Shown piece by piece: positions 8,709 through 18,969 of a stretch of 44,056 nt of DNA. The stretch lies in contig NZ_LZHH01000124.1 in the NCBI RefSeq assembly GCF_001690595.1, positions 1 to 44,056 on the forward strand, read 5' to 3'. The stretch is from Gilliamella sp. Choc5-1 (lineage in GTDB: Bacteria > Pseudomonadota > Gammaproteobacteria > Enterobacterales > Orbaceae). How positions within the stretch are numbered: the stretch's first letter is position 1; every line of letters starts with the position of its first letter. Under the pieces are notes generated by a model. It had not been told where the DNA came from and did no database searches. It worked only from the letters and a program-made list of their open reading frames with translations. A program made the position numbers and the translations under genes.

Positions 8709-11132
8709 TTACCATGTAGAGCCTATATTAAATTGGAATTGTTGCGCTGAATCACCATTATACTTTTTAAGTGGTTGAGCGTAAGAAAAGACCAAAGGAC
8801 CTAATGGCGACATCCATTGTACAGCAAGCCCAGTGGACATTCTAATATCTGATGGAGAACTATAATCAGGAATATTATTACCTTTCAAATTCCATTTAGT
8901 ATCCCATACAGTACCTGCATCAAAAAACAGTGATGTTCTGATATTATCAGCATATTTCTCACTAGCAAATGGCGTTGGAACAATCAGCTCTGTACTTGCA
9001 AAGGCTATTGCATTACCACCTACCGCATCTTTTGATTTTGTACATCCTAATGTGTTATCTAAGCTATCACAAACGCCTCTTTTATTAAGGTATACAGCTT
9101 TAGGACCAACAGTATTTGATTTAAACCCACGTAACACTGATGCCCCACCCGCATAAAAGTTTTCGTAAAAAGGCAACTCTTTACCACCGAAACCACCTCC
9201 ATAACCTAATCGAGCACGAGTTAAGAAAACCCAGTTATGGTCATTATCAATAGGATAATAGTAAGATAGATCTGAAACTAATTTATAGAATCGATTATCA
9301 AACACAGGAACTGAAACTTTAGCACTCGTAGTCATTTTAAGTCCATCAGTAGGAAAAAATCCACGGTCTAAAGAGTTATATGTCCAATAAGCATTTAATA
9401 ATAAATCATCCGTCTTAAAAGAAACAGAATTTTTATCTTTAAGGTTTTCACCCATAGAGTTAAAATAACGCCACATGCCGTATTGCGCTTGCATATCGGA
9501 TAACTTATGGTTGGCATATTCAGTTCCAAAACGAACAAAATTATTTTCACTAATTGGGAATCCTAAATTAGCCGATGCCCCCCAAGTTTTACTTGAATAT
9601 TCTGACTCATCATCTTTATCGTCATTTTTATAGGTATTATAATAAATACTGCCACCTAGACTTACACCATCAACGGTAAAATAAGGATCAACGATAGAAA
9701 CAGATGCAGTTTTATCAGTATCTGTAGTGTTAACATCAAATGAAACACTATTGCCTGTACCTAACCAGTTGTCTTGAGAAATACCTGCATTAAAACTAAC
9801 ACCACTATCAGAGCCTATACCAACACCAAATTTGATACTACCTGTATTACGTTCAGCAACTTTATAAATAATATCAACTTGATCATCAAATCCAGCTACT
9901 CGTTCAGTATTTGCTTCAACTGTATCAAAAAAACCTAGTCGACTTAAACGTTCTTTACCTAACTCAACTAATCCATTACTTAACCAAGATCCCTCCATTT
10001 GTCGAAGTTCACGGCGGATTACGCTTTCGCTTGTTACGGTATTACCGACTATTTTAATATTACGAACATAAAAGCGTTCACCAGCATCAACAAAAACAAC
10101 TAACTTAACAGTATGTTCTGTATCATCCATTTCAGGTTGAATTGATACTCTAGGATATGCATAACCAAAATTAGCTAGCAAGCGCTTAACATTATCTTCA
10201 ATTTCGGTAATTTTTTTACCGTTATAAAGCTCACCAATTGATACTTTTTCATTAGCAATTTTGGCTATCGCATCTTTATGACCTGCAAAATTACCCATCA
10301 ATTCAAGTTGAGATAATTTATACTGTTCGCCTTCATGAATATTGATTGTAACATAAATACCTTTTTTATCTGGCGTTAAGCTAACTTGTGTTGACTCTAT
10401 ATTAAAACGAGCATAACCACGGTTTAAATAAAAGCTTTGTAATTCATCTAGATCAGAAGCTAATTTTTGTTTTTGGTATTTACGATCGCCAAGTATGTTC
10501 CACCAAGGTACCTCATCACGCAAAGTAAAGCGCGAAATAAGTTCTTCCGACGAATAAGCTTTAGCGCCAACAATATTAATTTGATCAATTAATGCCGATT
10601 TCCCTTCTGCCACAACTAATTTTAAATCAACACGATTACGGGATAAAGGAGTTACAACAGCTTTAATTTGAGCGTTGTATTTACCAACACTATAATAAAA
10701 ATCTTCTAAGCCCTTTTCTATGCCTGAAAGCATAGTGCGATCTAACGCTTCGCCTTCACGAATACCAGAACTATCTAAATTTTTCTTAAGCATGTCATCT
10801 TTAACTGATTTATTACCAGAAAACGTTATACTTGCAATAGTGGGGCGTTCTTCAACATGAATAATTAGCCTATTCCCATCACGAGAAACGGTAATATTAT
10901 CAAAATTACCGCTAGAATAAAGTGATTTGATGATACGGCCTAAATCAGCTTCATTAACATAGTCACCAACTTGGATTGGCATTTCAAGTAATGCAGCTCC
11001 AAGAGTGACACGCTGTAAACCTTCAAATTCAATATCTTTTACTACAAAATCATCAATACAAAATGCATTGGAACTATATACAGCTGTAGCACTGAACAGC
11101 AAAGATGCTATTAGTAATTTATTTATTTTCAT
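8709..11132 (-). CDS. bamA: BamA, outer membrane protein assembly factor
   Basis: BamA is the essential core of the machine that inserts beta-barrel proteins into the outer membrane. The 807-residue protein has a signal peptide (to about residue 24), five POTRA domains (about 27-425) and a C-terminal 16-stranded barrel ending in Trp. The lid-loop motif is present as VLRGF (E. coli VRGF), followed by [11 protein letters not shown]. Extracellular loop 6 has two Cys (GVCDSL, LGCTK) where E. coli also has a Cys pair. No strong ribosome site lies close to the start; GAGG is 16 bases upstream, so translation may rely partly on coupling to rseP, 26 bases away. Confidence 0.98.
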   Translation of the reverse strand: MKINKLLIASLLFSATAVYSSNAFCIDDFVVKDIEFEGLQRVTLGAALLEMPIQVGDYVNEADLGRIIKSLYSSGNFDNITVSRDGNRLIIHVEERPTIASITFSGNKSVKDDMLKKNLDSSGIREGEALDRTMLSGIEKGLEDFYYSVGKYNAQIKAVVTPLSRNRVDLKLVVAEGKSALIDQINIVGAKAYSSEELISRFTLRDEVPWWNILGDRKYQKQKLASDLDELQSFYLNRGYARFNIESTQVSLTPDKKGIYVTINIHEGEQYKLSQLELMGNFAGHKDAIAKIANEKVSIGELYNGKKITEIEDNVKRLLANFGYAYPRVSIQPEMDDTEHTVKLVVFVDAGERFYVRNIKIVGNTVTSESVIRRELRQMEGSWLSNGLVELGKERLSRLGFFDTVEANTERVAGFDDQVDIIYKVAERNTGSIKFGVGIGSDSGVSFNAGISQDNWLGTGNSVSFDVNTTDTDKTASVSIVDPYFTVDGVSLGGSIYYNTYKNDDKDDESEYSSKTWGASANLGFPISENNFVRFGTEYANHKLSDMQAQYGMWRYFNSMGENLKDKNSVSFKTDDLLLNAYWTYNSLDRGFFPTDGLKMTTSAKVSVPVFDNRFYKLVSDLSYYYPIDNDHNWVFLTRARLGYGGGFGGKELPFYENFYAGGASVLRGFKSNTVGPKAVYLNKRGVCDSLDNTLGCTKSKDAVGGNAIAFASTELIVPTPFASEKYADNIRTSLFFDAGTVWDTKWNLKGNNIPDYSSPSDIRMSTGLAVQWMSPLGPLVFSYAQPLKKYNGDSAQQFQFNIGSTW

Positions 11133-11158
11133 CGTAAATGTTTTATAACCTCATCCCA

Positions 11159-12478
11159 TCACAATCGTAAAATATCATTAAATAGCGCAATTCCCATTAT
11201 TACCATTAATAAAACAAATCCAATACGAAAAAAACGCTCTTGTGATTTATTTGATAAAGCTTCACCTCTTATCTTTTCAAATAATAAAAAAGCAAGGTGT
11301 CCTCCGTCTAATATAGGTAATGGAACAAGATTGATAACACCTAAACTTATACTAATAAAAGCTAAAAAGTATAAGTAAGGGGTAATACCATAACTTGCCG
11401 TTTGTCCTGCGCTTTTTGCTATTGTTATTGGCCCTGATAAATGTTGTAAGCCAATAACACCTGTTACTAGTTGATAAAGCGAACGAACAGTTAACTTTGT
11501 GGTTAACACTGTTTGCGCCATACCTTTATTAAAACCTTCTAAAAAACCATACTGCACAACTTTTGTATCGGTTGTGGGATACAAACCAGCAACGCCTTTT
11601 CCATCTATACCAATAGTTGGCACAAGTTTAAGATAAATATCTTTATTTTCTCGATTAATCTGTAACGTCATTGTTTGAGCTTTTTTAATGGTATTGGAAA
11701 AATCGTTCCAATCTACATATGGTTGCTCATTATAACCAATAATTTTATCGCCAACACGTAAACCAGCTTGCTCTGCAGCCGATTTTGATACAATTTTACT
11801 CACAATTGGATAAATTTCCTGCTCCTTAGGCACAAATCCAAATGCAGTAATAGCCGATTTTTTTTCTATATCAAAATGCCAACTGTTAATATCGATACTT
11901 TTTTTAACTTCTTTTTGAACACTACTATCTATATTATCAATATAAGATAAAGTTACATTAGATTTCCCCATTGCTGTAATTAAAGCTAAATTAACATCAT
12001 TCCATGTTTCTATTTTGATATTATCAATAGTTTTCAATTCAGCACCTGCTGGAATTATTGCTGTAGCAGCTGGCGTGTTAGGTATTACATCTTTTATTTT
12101 TACTGGGTAAACCGCTACCCCCATTAAAAAAATAATCCAATAGGCAATTAAGGCTAATACAAAATTAGCAAATGGACCTGCAACAATAATTACAGCTTTT
12201 TGCCAAATCTTTTTTCTATCAAATGCAAACTTTTCATTATGACTTGATAATTCTGTTGCCCTACCGTCGAGCATTTTAACATAACCACCAAGTGGAATTA
12301 TAGCAATTACCAATTCAGTTCCACTTGAAAATTTATGAGACCACAGTTTTTTACCAAACCCTATTGAAAAACATTCGACATGGACCTTACATAAGCGAGC
12401 AGCACAAAAATGTCCAAGCTCATGAATGGTAACTAATATACCCATGGTAACAATAAATAATAACAGTGACCACAACAA
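11159..12478 (-). CDS. rseP: RseP, site-2 intramembrane zinc protease
   Basis: RseP cuts anti-sigma factor RseA and remnant signal peptides within the inner membrane, releasing sigma-E during envelope stress. The first membrane helix carries the zinc motif HELGH (H19, E20, H23); the third ligand motif is LDGGH in NLVPLPILDGGHLAFL near the C-terminus. Two PDZ domains lie in the periplasmic centre (GLRVGDKIIGYNEQPYVDW is the clearer one). At 439 residues it is slightly shorter than the E. coli protein (450). It lies between cdsA and bamA as in enterics, linking the stress protease to the machine it monitors. Confidence 0.97.
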   Translation of the reverse strand: MLWSLLLFIVTMGILVTIHELGHFCAARLCKVHVECFSIGFGKKLWSHKFSSGTELVIAIIPLGGYVKMLDGRATELSSHNEKFAFDRKKIWQKAVIIVAGPFANFVLALIAYWIIFLMGVAVYPVKIKDVIPNTPAATAIIPAGAELKTIDNIKIETWNDVNLALITAMGKSNVTLSYIDNIDSSVQKEVKKSIDINSWHFDIEKKSAITAFGFVPKEQEIYPIVSKIVSKSAAEQAGLRVGDKIIGYNEQPYVDWNDFSNTIKKAQTMTLQINRENKDIYLKLVPTIGIDGKGVAGLYPTTDTKVVQYGFLEGFNKGMAQTVLTTKLTVRSLYQLVTGVIGLQHLSGPITIAKSAGQTASYGITPYLYFLAFISISLGVINLVPLPILDGGHLAFLLFEKIRGEALSNKSQERFFRIGFVLLMVIMGIALFNDILRL

Positions 12479-12491
12479 AATCTATTACCTT

Positions 12492-13334
12492 TTATAATAA
12501 GTAAAAAGACAAAGCAACAAAAACAGGAACAGCTGCAGTTAAACTATCAATACGATCTAAAATACCGCCATGTCCTGGAATTAAATGACCGCTATCTTTA
12601 ATACCAGCTTCACGCTTAAACATACTTTCAGTTAAATCACCTAATACTGAAACTAAAATTGCTAACAAAGAGCTAATAAAAAATACGCTAAATGCGATAT
12701 CAAACTGGTTTATCATATAAACTATTACACTAAGCCCTATTGCAAAAATAAACCCACCAATAAAGCCTTCTAACGTTTTACCTGGTGAGACCTTTGCAGC
12801 TAATTTGCGCTTACCAAACGCTCTCCCTACAAAATAAGCCCCCGTATCTGTTGCCCATACTAGCATAAAGACATAAAGCAACCAAATTGCGCCTGTATAA
12901 AAATTAGAATTATAGTTAATTGATCTTAATTTAACCATACCAATAAAAAATGGCACTAGTGTAAAAAAAGCAAACAATAATTTAATAACAACTGAATTAC
13001 CCCAATATTTAGCCGTAACTGGATAACTAACCACTAAAAACAGAGCAATTAACCACCATATGACTGATAAAAATAAAATAACTGTATATAGCTTTATTTT
13101 TAATTCAACTGAATTTGGAATAAAATAAAGTAAACTTAATAAAATAACGATTGAAAGAGCAAATATTGACTTTAAATACTTGTTACTAATATTCAAAAAC
13201 TGGGTCCACTCCCACGCTGCTAATCCACAAACTAAAATAACTGTTAAAGAAAATACAGATAATGGAACAAAAAAAAGCACCACTATTACAAGAGGAATTA
13301 GTACTATTGCTGCAAGTATACGATGGATTAACAT
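12492..13334 (-). CDS. cdsA: CdsA, phosphatidate cytidylyltransferase
   Basis: CdsA makes CDP-diacylglycerol from phosphatidate and CTP, the branch point of phospholipid synthesis in the inner membrane. It is a multi-pass protein of 280 residues with the family signature near its C-terminus (KDSGHLIPGHGGILDRIDSL). The start has AAGGA six bases upstream, inside the end of uppS, which it overlaps by seven bases. Confidence 0.97.
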   Translation of the reverse strand: MLIHRILAAIVLIPLVIVVLFFVPLSVFSLTVILVCGLAAWEWTQFLNISNKYLKSIFALSIVILLSLLYFIPNSVELKIKLYTVILFLSVIWWLIALFLVVSYPVTAKYWGNSVVIKLLFAFFTLVPFFIGMVKLRSINYNSNFYTGAIWLLYVFMLVWATDTGAYFVGRAFGKRKLAAKVSPGKTLEGFIGGFIFAIGLSVIVYMINQFDIAFSVFFISSLLAILVSVLGDLTESMFKREAGIKDSGHLIPGHGGILDRIDSLTAAVPVFVALSFYLL

Positions 13335-14062
13335 GAGAGTTCCTTATTATGAATACCACCAAAACGTCGTTCTCTAGTATTAAATATATTAATTGCTTCA
13401 TCAAATAAATTTTGGTCGAAATCAGGCCATAAAGTATCAGTAAAATAGAGTTCAGAATAAGCAATTTGCCACAACAAAAAATTACTGATTCGGTATTCAC
13501 CACCAGTACGAATAACTAAATCAACTTCAGGAAATTCGCTCATACTCATTGCCGAGCTAAAATGTTCTTCTGTCATTTCATCTAAAGTGATTTCTCCGTT
13601 TTTAAATTGCATAGCCATTTTTTTGGCAGATTGTAAAATATCCCAACGACCACCATAATTAGCGGCTATATTAAGTACAAGACCAGAATTATTCTTAGTT
13701 AAATTTTGAGCGCAAACAATCAAGTTTTGCAAATGCTCACTAAAGTAAGAAATATCACCTATAATATTCAAACGAACATTATTTTTATGCAATTTTTTTA
13801 TTTCTCGATTTAACGCATAAATAAACAGAGAAATTAAGGCTGAAACCTCGTTAGGTGGGCGTTTCCAGTTTTCGCTACTAAAAGCGTATAAAGTAAGAAC
13901 TTTTATTTTTAAACTTGCAGCATAAGCAACAATTTTTCGCACAGCTTTTAAGCCTGCTTGATGACCGATAGCACGCAATTGATTACGTTTCTGCGCCCAA
14001 CGACCATTGCCATCCATAATTATAGCAACATGACTTGGAATACATCTTTTTTCTTGAGTCAT
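13328..14062 (-). CDS. uppS: UppS/IspU, undecaprenyl diphosphate synthase
   Basis: This cis-prenyltransferase builds the C55 undecaprenyl carrier for peptidoglycan and O-antigen synthesis. The 244-residue product has the catalytic Asp in IMDGNGRWA (D17), the YAFSSENWKRP motif, and the dimer and diphosphate-binding region IRTGGEYRISNFLLWQ. It is the first gene of the uppS-cdsA-rseP-bamA-skp-lpxD run. In E. coli dxr precedes it; here the upstream gene is crp, 50 bases away, so it may share crp transcription. Confidence 0.97.
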   Translation of the reverse strand: MTQEKRCIPSHVAIIMDGNGRWAQKRNQLRAIGHQAGLKAVRKIVAYAASLKIKVLTLYAFSSENWKRPPNEVSALISLFIYALNREIKKLHKNNVRLNIIGDISYFSEHLQNLIVCAQNLTKNNSGLVLNIAANYGGRWDILQSAKKMAMQFKNGEITLDEMTEEHFSSAMSMSEFPEVDLVIRTGGEYRISNFLLWQIAYSELYFTDTLWPDFDQNLFDEAINIFNTRERRFGGIHNKELSC

Positions 14063-14112
14063 GCAATATCTCGTATTGTATCAATCATTTTATCAATTTA
14101 TTATTCAGTCAA

Positions 14113-14742
14113 TTAACGTGTGCCATAAACAACAATCGTTTTACCATGTGCAGAAATCAAATGTTGATCTTCAAGCATTTTTAAAATTCGTCCAACGGTT
14201 TCACGTGAACAGCCAACAATCTGCCCTATTTCTTGACGTGTAATTTTAATTTGCATACCATCTGGGTGTGTCATTGCATCAGGTTGTTTAGCAAGGTTTA
14301 AAAGCGTTTGCGCAATGCGCCCTGCTACGTCTAAAAATGCCAAATTACTCACCTTTTCAGATGTTACTTGTAATCGGCTTGCCATTTGGCTAGCAAGACG
14401 CATTAAAATATCGGGATTGACTTGGATAAGTTGTTTAAATTTTTTGTATGAAATCTCGGCCACTTCACAACTTGTTTTTGCTTTAACCCAAGCGCTTCGC
14501 TCGGTATTTTCTTCAAAAAGACCTAATTCACCCAAAAACTGATTTTGATTTAAATATGACAAAATCATTTCATTACCTTCATCGTCTTTAATCAATACCG
14601 CTACGGAACCTTTTAAAATATAATAGAGAGTTTCTGCTTTTTCACCTTGATGTATAAGGGTACTCTTAGCTGGATATTTATGAATATGACAATGAGATAA
14701 AAACCATTCTAACGTTGTATCCGATTGTTGTTTACCAATCAT
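14113..14742 (-). CDS. crp: CRP, cAMP receptor protein
   Basis: CRP is the global cAMP-responsive transcription factor. At 209 residues it aligns with E. coli CRP without gaps in the key regions: cAMP-contacting G71, E72, R82, S83, T127 and S128 all fall at the same numbers. The helix-turn-helix recognition helix keeps R180, E181 and R185 ([12 protein letters not shown]), so the DNA target should be the standard TGTGA-N6-TCACA. The ATG has GGAGAGG eight bases upstream. yheU lies 85 bases upstream on the same strand, as near crp in enterics. Confidence 0.98.
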   Translation of the reverse strand: MIGKQQSDTTLEWFLSHCHIHKYPAKSTLIHQGEKAETLYYILKGSVAVLIKDDEGNEMILSYLNQNQFLGELGLFEENTERSAWVKAKTSCEVAEISYKKFKQLIQVNPDILMRLASQMASRLQVTSEKVSNLAFLDVAGRIAQTLLNLAKQPDAMTHPDGMQIKITRQEIGQIVGCSRETVGRILKMLEDQHLISAHGKTIVVYGTR

Positions 14743-14827
14743 TACGCTTACCTCTCCATTTTATTTACAACAATAACACTATAACAAAGTTACGCAATAA
14801 ATCATATATAAACAATCATTTTAGCTA

Positions 14828-15034
14828 TCATTTAATTTGCTTAATATCAATTGTTTCATGTAATTGGGACCAAAATATGGCTACCGTTCCATTTGCTAAT
14901 TGAAATTTAACATTGTTAACCTTTTCTTGTAGTGATATTTCTTGTAAACCATAATCAGTCCCTTCGCGCAATACAAAGTATTCAATTAGATTATTTAATG
15001 TTTGTGGATCAAGATCTTGCCAAGGAATAATCAT
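14828..15034 (-). CDS. yheU: YheU family protein (UPF0270)
   Basis: A small 68-residue cytoplasmic protein of unknown function. It is recognised by strong similarity to E. coli Yhe[31 protein letters not shown], and [10 protein letters not shown] are near-identical to the family. In E. coli yheU lies close to crp, and the same neighbourhood is kept here. No convincing ribosome site is visible upstream. It is separated from the SinI-like gene by a strong terminator, so it probably starts its own short transcript. Confidence 0.9.
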   Translation of the reverse strand: MIIPWQDLDPQTLNNLIEYFVLREGTDYGLQEISLQEKVNNVKFQLANGTVAIFWSQLHETIDIKQIK

Positions 15035-15119
15035 ATTTATAAAGGTAAAATAAAGATTGTGATTATTTTATAATAAAGCTGAAATAATATGAAGCATAAC
15101 AGGTGATAGTTTATATTTA

Positions 15120-15147
15120 ATAAAAAAACCACTCCGAAGAGTGGTTT
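15120..15147 (-). terminator. Intrinsic terminator after the SinI-like gene
   Basis: On the minus strand AAACCACTC-TTCG-GAGTGGTTT is followed by TTTTATT. A 9-bp stem, a UUCG tetraloop and a T-run make this a textbook terminator, 24 bases after the stop codon at 15171. Confidence 0.95.
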
Positions 15148-15170
15148 ATACTACGTATAAAAAATTAAAA

Positions 15171-16166
15171 TTATGGGTTTTTTGCAGTAATCTTAAGTTT
15201 ATAACCTTGACCACCAGCTTTGTAAGTTACACTTGGATGTTGGTACATACTAGCTGCATTATTATTCGCAAGCGTAATTGTAAGCCCACGTGCTATACCA
15301 TTAACTTTATCTTGAGCTGTAACAGTTCCATATGTACCATCTAGATTCCATTCATAGATAGCAAAATCGCCAGTTATGTTAATTCCATGTTCTGGGTCGG
15401 CGGCATCACCAGCCCAGGCATAAGCCTCATAGGTTTGGCCATATTTAGGATACACATCAGGGTCTGTGGTATTAGCGTAGTTTATCGTTAAATCTAAATC
15501 ACCATTACGGTCATATCCAAAAATACCAACGAATCTCGAACTTGGCGTAATAGGTCCCACGATATTTGGATTTGGTGTAACTCCTGGACCATGATCGCCC
15601 GTTGGTGTCGGTTCGCTATCAGAGCCGGCAGGGGATGTAGAAGAAAAAATATCACTTACCATTAAAAATTGACCATAATCTGGTAAACCGTAACTAGTTT
15701 TCTCTTGAAGAGTATAACCAATTGTTTTAGCACCTGCAAACGCATCTGTTATTTTAAAAGAAAGGTGCCCTTGTGACGCAGTACTATCATCTTGCACCTG
15801 AACTGTTGTCACTTGAGTAGGTGTTCCATCTTGCGCAATTTTATAAACTTTTAAAGTACTTTTGATCGCCCCAGTAGAATCTGTATCACCATCATTATCC
15901 ACTAAATCATAAGTTATGTGAATATAATCACCAACTTGAACTCTTTGACGACCATTATCTGAAGAAATAGGACTATTGCCAGTAGGATCAGTTGTAACAG
16001 TAAGGGTCATGGTATGTTCATTCGCCCCGCTATTAGCTTTTATAGCTGGTGCGTTACCCTTGATAACATTTACAGAACTTGCTTCTAATGCTGCAAACGC
16101 ACTACTTGCTGCATAACCAGCTAAAAACAAACCTAATGCAACCTTTTTAATTGTAAGATTTTTCAC
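15171..16166 (-). CDS. Secreted SinI-like autotransporter-associated protein
   Basis: A 331-residue secreted protein with a clear signal peptide (KKVALGLFLAGYAASSAFA, cleaved near residue 26). The mature part is Thr/Asp/Gly/Asn-rich and looks all-beta, with a Pro/Thr/Gly linker in the middle (GSDSEPTPTGDHGPGVTPNP). No enzyme motif is seen. Its position next to a SinH-like inverse autotransporter suggests the SinI family, a poorly understood partner of that adhesin. Its C-terminal end (AGGQGYKLKITAKNP) resembles the end of the neighbouring autotransporter (CAGDQGFKLQVAVYNK). GTG start with AGGAAG six bases upstream. The family assignment is from context and recall; function unknown. Confidence 0.6.
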   Translation of the reverse strand: MKNLTIKKVALGLFLAGYAASSAFAALEASSVNVIKGNAPAIKANSGANEHTMTLTVTTDPTGNSPISSDNGRQRVQVGDYIHITYDLVDNDGDTDSTGAIKSTLKVYKIAQDGTPTQVTTVQVQDDSTASQGHLSFKITDAFAGAKTIGYTLQEKTSYGLPDYGQFLMVSDIFSSTSPAGSDSEPTPTGDHGPGVTPNPNIVGPITPSSRFVGIFGYDRNGDLDLTINYANTTDPDVYPKYGQTYEAYAWAGDAADPEHGINITGDFAIYEWNLDGTYGTVTAQDKVNGIARGLTITLANNNAASMYQHPSVTYKAGGQGYKLKITAKNP

Positions 16167-16215
16167 GTTTAACTTCCTAATTTTTTTACAAACTAACGTT
16201 TTGTATTTTACATAA

Positions 16216-16268
16216 ACACAACATCAAGTTGTGTATCCCTTTTAGATTACCGATACTAATCGGTAATC
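16216..16268 (-). repeat. Two tandem hairpins between the SinH-like and SinI-like genes
   Basis: The 109-base gap holds two perfect inverted repeats. The first in transcript order is GATTACCGAT/ATCGGTAATC with a 4-base loop (16245-16268). The second is ACACAAC/GTTGTGT with a 5-base loop (16216-16234). Neither is followed by a clean T-run. They may stabilise the upstream message or partly terminate transcription, setting different levels of the two proteins. Confidence 0.65.
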
Positions 16269-16275
16269 ACCCCCT

Positions 16276-18969
16276 TTATTTATTATAAACTGCAACTTGT
16301 AATTTAAATCCTTGATCCCCTGCACATGCAGGAACAGAAACTGACTGTGGAGTTAAATCCAAATGGCTTGGTGCATCTGCAACTGCTGCAATACTACTGC
16401 CTGATGTTGCATAACTGTAGTTACCTGTCTTTTTACCTTTTATGGTATAGTGAGCATTCTCACCCATAGCGACGTTAAACCATGGCCCATTAGGATGATT
16501 AATAGCATCATTTGGTAATGAAGTGACTACACCATGGCAAGCCTCTGTATTTGAACCGACTAATGACCAAATCACAAATGGATTAGCAATTGGTGTGCCG
16601 TCTACAGAAAACGCCTTGACATAATATTCATTATCTCCCCGCCATTCATTTGGACCGCCAGGCACAAATTGAAGTAAAGAGCCAGAACTTTGCGCAACTA
16701 ATACTCCATTAGCATTCCAAACCTCGATATTACCTGCACTACCACCAACAAAATCAATTGATGCTTCATTAAATGATTTTCCTAAACCATATTTATCTAA
16801 CGAGATTGAAAAATTAATCATCCCTGAAACATTTGAAGCAACATCAAGTACGTAACTGTCACCAATCATATCTAGACCTGCAGCAGTTGAAGCATTTGAG
16901 GAAACGGTTTGGCCTTGAGCAACTTTTTCGAATGATCTCACAATAACGCAAGGCTGTTGCCCAGGGCATTGATTAACCGAACCAGAAGTACCATCAATTA
17001 ATGGTATATTTCTACCATTACTCGTTGCTGTCCATAGCGCAGCAAAACCTTCAAATGAGTCAGGTACACTATTCATTACCTCACTATCACTAAAGCCGTG
17101 TACATCTTGAGCGGTGTTGATTGCACCATTATAAATCTTAGGTTTAACAAGGCTTGCTAATACAGTTATTCGACTCAAACCATCTGCTTGTTGTGTTGCC
17201 ATTGTGGTTTTATTACCTGAAGCATCAACTGCCCATACCCCCACTTTACGCATAGCAGGATCTGGCAATACTTCAAAAATAATTGCATTAGACGTTGCTG
17301 ATTTACCACGCGAATCTGTAACCGATACTGATAAAGAATATTTACCATTTGTGCTAACTGGATGGCGTTGGCCATTTTGGTCAACATAACTAGGTGCAAC
17401 AATTTGCCAATTACTTGTATTAACAGGAGGATTAAGCCATGATGAAGCATTACATACCCCAGCTGTTACACATAAAAAACCGCCATTAGCATCAATTTCT
17501 AACATGTCACCTGACCATACTAAACTTGATAATTTTTTAGCGTTATGAACACTAATAGTTAATGGGTAAGCTTGTCCTTCAATTAATTGGGGTTGTTCAA
17601 GCCCTAAGTCGACAGACATTTTTTTCTCTTTATATTCAAGAACAATATAGTTATTACGGTCGACTAAGTCATAACGGCTACCTTTTAAAGAGCGCGCAGC
17701 TTGAACCATATCTGGATCTAACTGATCTTTTAATGGCGTGCCTATACGATAGTTCATCGTTAATTCAGCTTTACTTGATCTTTTATTATCTTGACCTAGT
17801 TTATACTCGCCTTTAATAGTGAAAAGAGGAACAGGTGTATAATCAAGACCTACCGTAATGGCCTTAGGATCTCTTTGTAGATTGTCTTTACCAAATAAAG
17901 CAACTTTATCACCAAAGTATTGTTCATACATAAGAGATCCACCTAAATGCGGATATTGTGGTAAATAACCTTGGAATCGAATATCAAATCCTCTTGCTGC
18001 TCGCTCTAGATAATCTTCAAAATCCTTAGAATCTTTCCAATCAGATAAAGGGTGATAGTAGTTAGCCGCAAACTTCATATAATCAGTCCATGCTTCAACA
18101 CCAATACCTAAACGATTGTGTGAACGTTGGAAATCATGATCAAGAAATACGTTATAACCAATTAACCATTTTTTATCGGCAACATCCCAACGCTGACCAA
18201 TACCAAAGTTACCTATTCGGCGATTATGTTCATATTCTTGAAATGATATTTGACTAAATATTAATGTGTTTTCAGTATCATACCATGGGCTAAATAACTT
18301 CAAATTAACATTATTAAATTCGCCTTTATCAGTTATATCAAATTGCACCTGAGCTGTACCAAAACGCCCTAAAAAGTCTTGCACAAGATTACGAGCCGGT
18401 TCAACAACTTGGTTTTTTACACTATCACGTACATAATTTTCTGCGTAATCTTTACCTCTATTTTTTAATTGCCCAGATAAACCACCATTATCTGACGAGG
18501 TTAATTGCTTCCAATCTTGGCTAGCTAAGGTTTGTAATGTTGAAGCAATTTGACTTGCAAGTGCATCTTTGTCTTTTTTTACATCATAGTTATCATCTGA
18601 CCCTAACTGAGGCAAACTAGCATGTTTATCATTTTTGTCATCTTGCATCTTAATTACAGGCAATAAAGGGGAGTTTTCTGGCAAAACTATACGCTCACCA
18701 ACATCAACAAAATCCTTTTTATCAAAACGCCCTACATTTATTGCCCGTAATTCAGAAACAGAGATACCACTTAAAAGTGCAACTTGATAAAGACTACGCT
18801 GTTGGTTGTTAATCATCTCGCATACTTTTAAACCATCTTTTAATTCAATTACCTTTTTACTATTTACAGAGCTTTGCGATACCTGAGATTCGCTAGCATA
18901 GGCAGATTGCAATCCTAACGTAGCGATTACAAATGTGCAGATAATTGTTAAATTAAGATCCTTTCTCAT
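16276..18969 (-). CDS. Inverse autotransporter (SinH/intimin-like adhesin)
   Basis: An 897-residue outer membrane adhesin of the invasin/intimin class. Order of parts: signal peptide (to about 25, cleaved at AYA-SES), a LysM-like segment (about 55-98; QVALLSGISVSELRAINVG), a linker, the inverse-autotransporter barrel (about 200-430; GIGQRWDVADKKWLIGYNVF, HNRLGIGVEAW and LGGSLMYEQYFGDKVALFG are typical), then a passenger of Ig-like beta domains (about 460-897). Cys pairs occur in the passenger (LCVTAGVCN, NQCPGQQPC, EACHG...PACAG). It is shorter than intimin and close in size to Salmonella SinH. AAGGA eight bases upstream supports the ATG. Likely role: attachment to host tissue or other cells (inference). 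Confidence 0.88.
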   Translation of the reverse strand: MRKDLNLTIICTFVIATLGLQSAYASESQVSQSSVNSKKVIELKDGLKVCEMINNQQRSLYQVALLSGISVSELRAINVGRFDKKDFVDVGERIVLPENSPLLPVIKMQDDKNDKHASLPQLGSDDNYDVKKDKDALASQIASTLQTLASQDWKQLTSSDNGGLSGQLKNRGKDYAENYVRDSVKNQVVEPARNLVQDFLGRFGTAQVQFDITDKGEFNNVNLKLFSPWYDTENTLIFSQISFQEYEHNRRIGNFGIGQRWDVADKKWLIGYNVFLDHDFQRSHNRLGIGVEAWTDYMKFAANYYHPLSDWKDSKDFEDYLERAARGFDIRFQGYLPQYPHLGGSLMYEQYFGDKVALFGKDNLQRDPKAITVGLDYTPVPLFTIKGEYKLGQDNKRSSKAELTMNYRIGTPLKDQLDPDMVQAARSLKGSRYDLVDRNNYIVLEYKEKKMSVDLGLEQPQLIEGQAYPLTISVHNAKKLSSLVWSGDMLEIDANGGFLCVTAGVCNASSWLNPPVNTSNWQIVAPSYVDQNGQRHPVSTNGKYSLSVSVTDSRGKSATSNAIIFEVLPDPAMRKVGVWAVDASGNKTTMATQQADGLSRITVLASLVKPKIYNGAINTAQDVHGFSDSEVMNSVPDSFEGFAALWTATSNGRNIPLIDGTSGSVNQCPGQQPCVIVRSFEKVAQGQTVSSNASTAAGLDMIGDSYVLDVASNVSGMINFSISLDKYGLGKSFNEASIDFVGGSAGNIEVWNANGVLVAQSSGSLLQFVPGGPNEWRGDNEYYVKAFSVDGTPIANPFVIWSLVGSNTEACHGVVTSLPNDAINHPNGPWFNVAMGENAHYTIKGKKTGNYSYATSGSSIAAVADAPSHLDLTPQSVSVPACAGDQGFKLQVAVYNK

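Noticed and set aside
14743-14827. CRP autoregulatory site upstream of crp
   Set aside because: No TGTGA-N6-TCACA-like sequence is visible; the region is simply AT-rich.
15141-15344. Reverse-strand frames inside lon, clpX, bamA, accD and the adhesin gene
   Set aside because: They overlap well-supported genes, lack ribosome sites and have no recognisable protein features.
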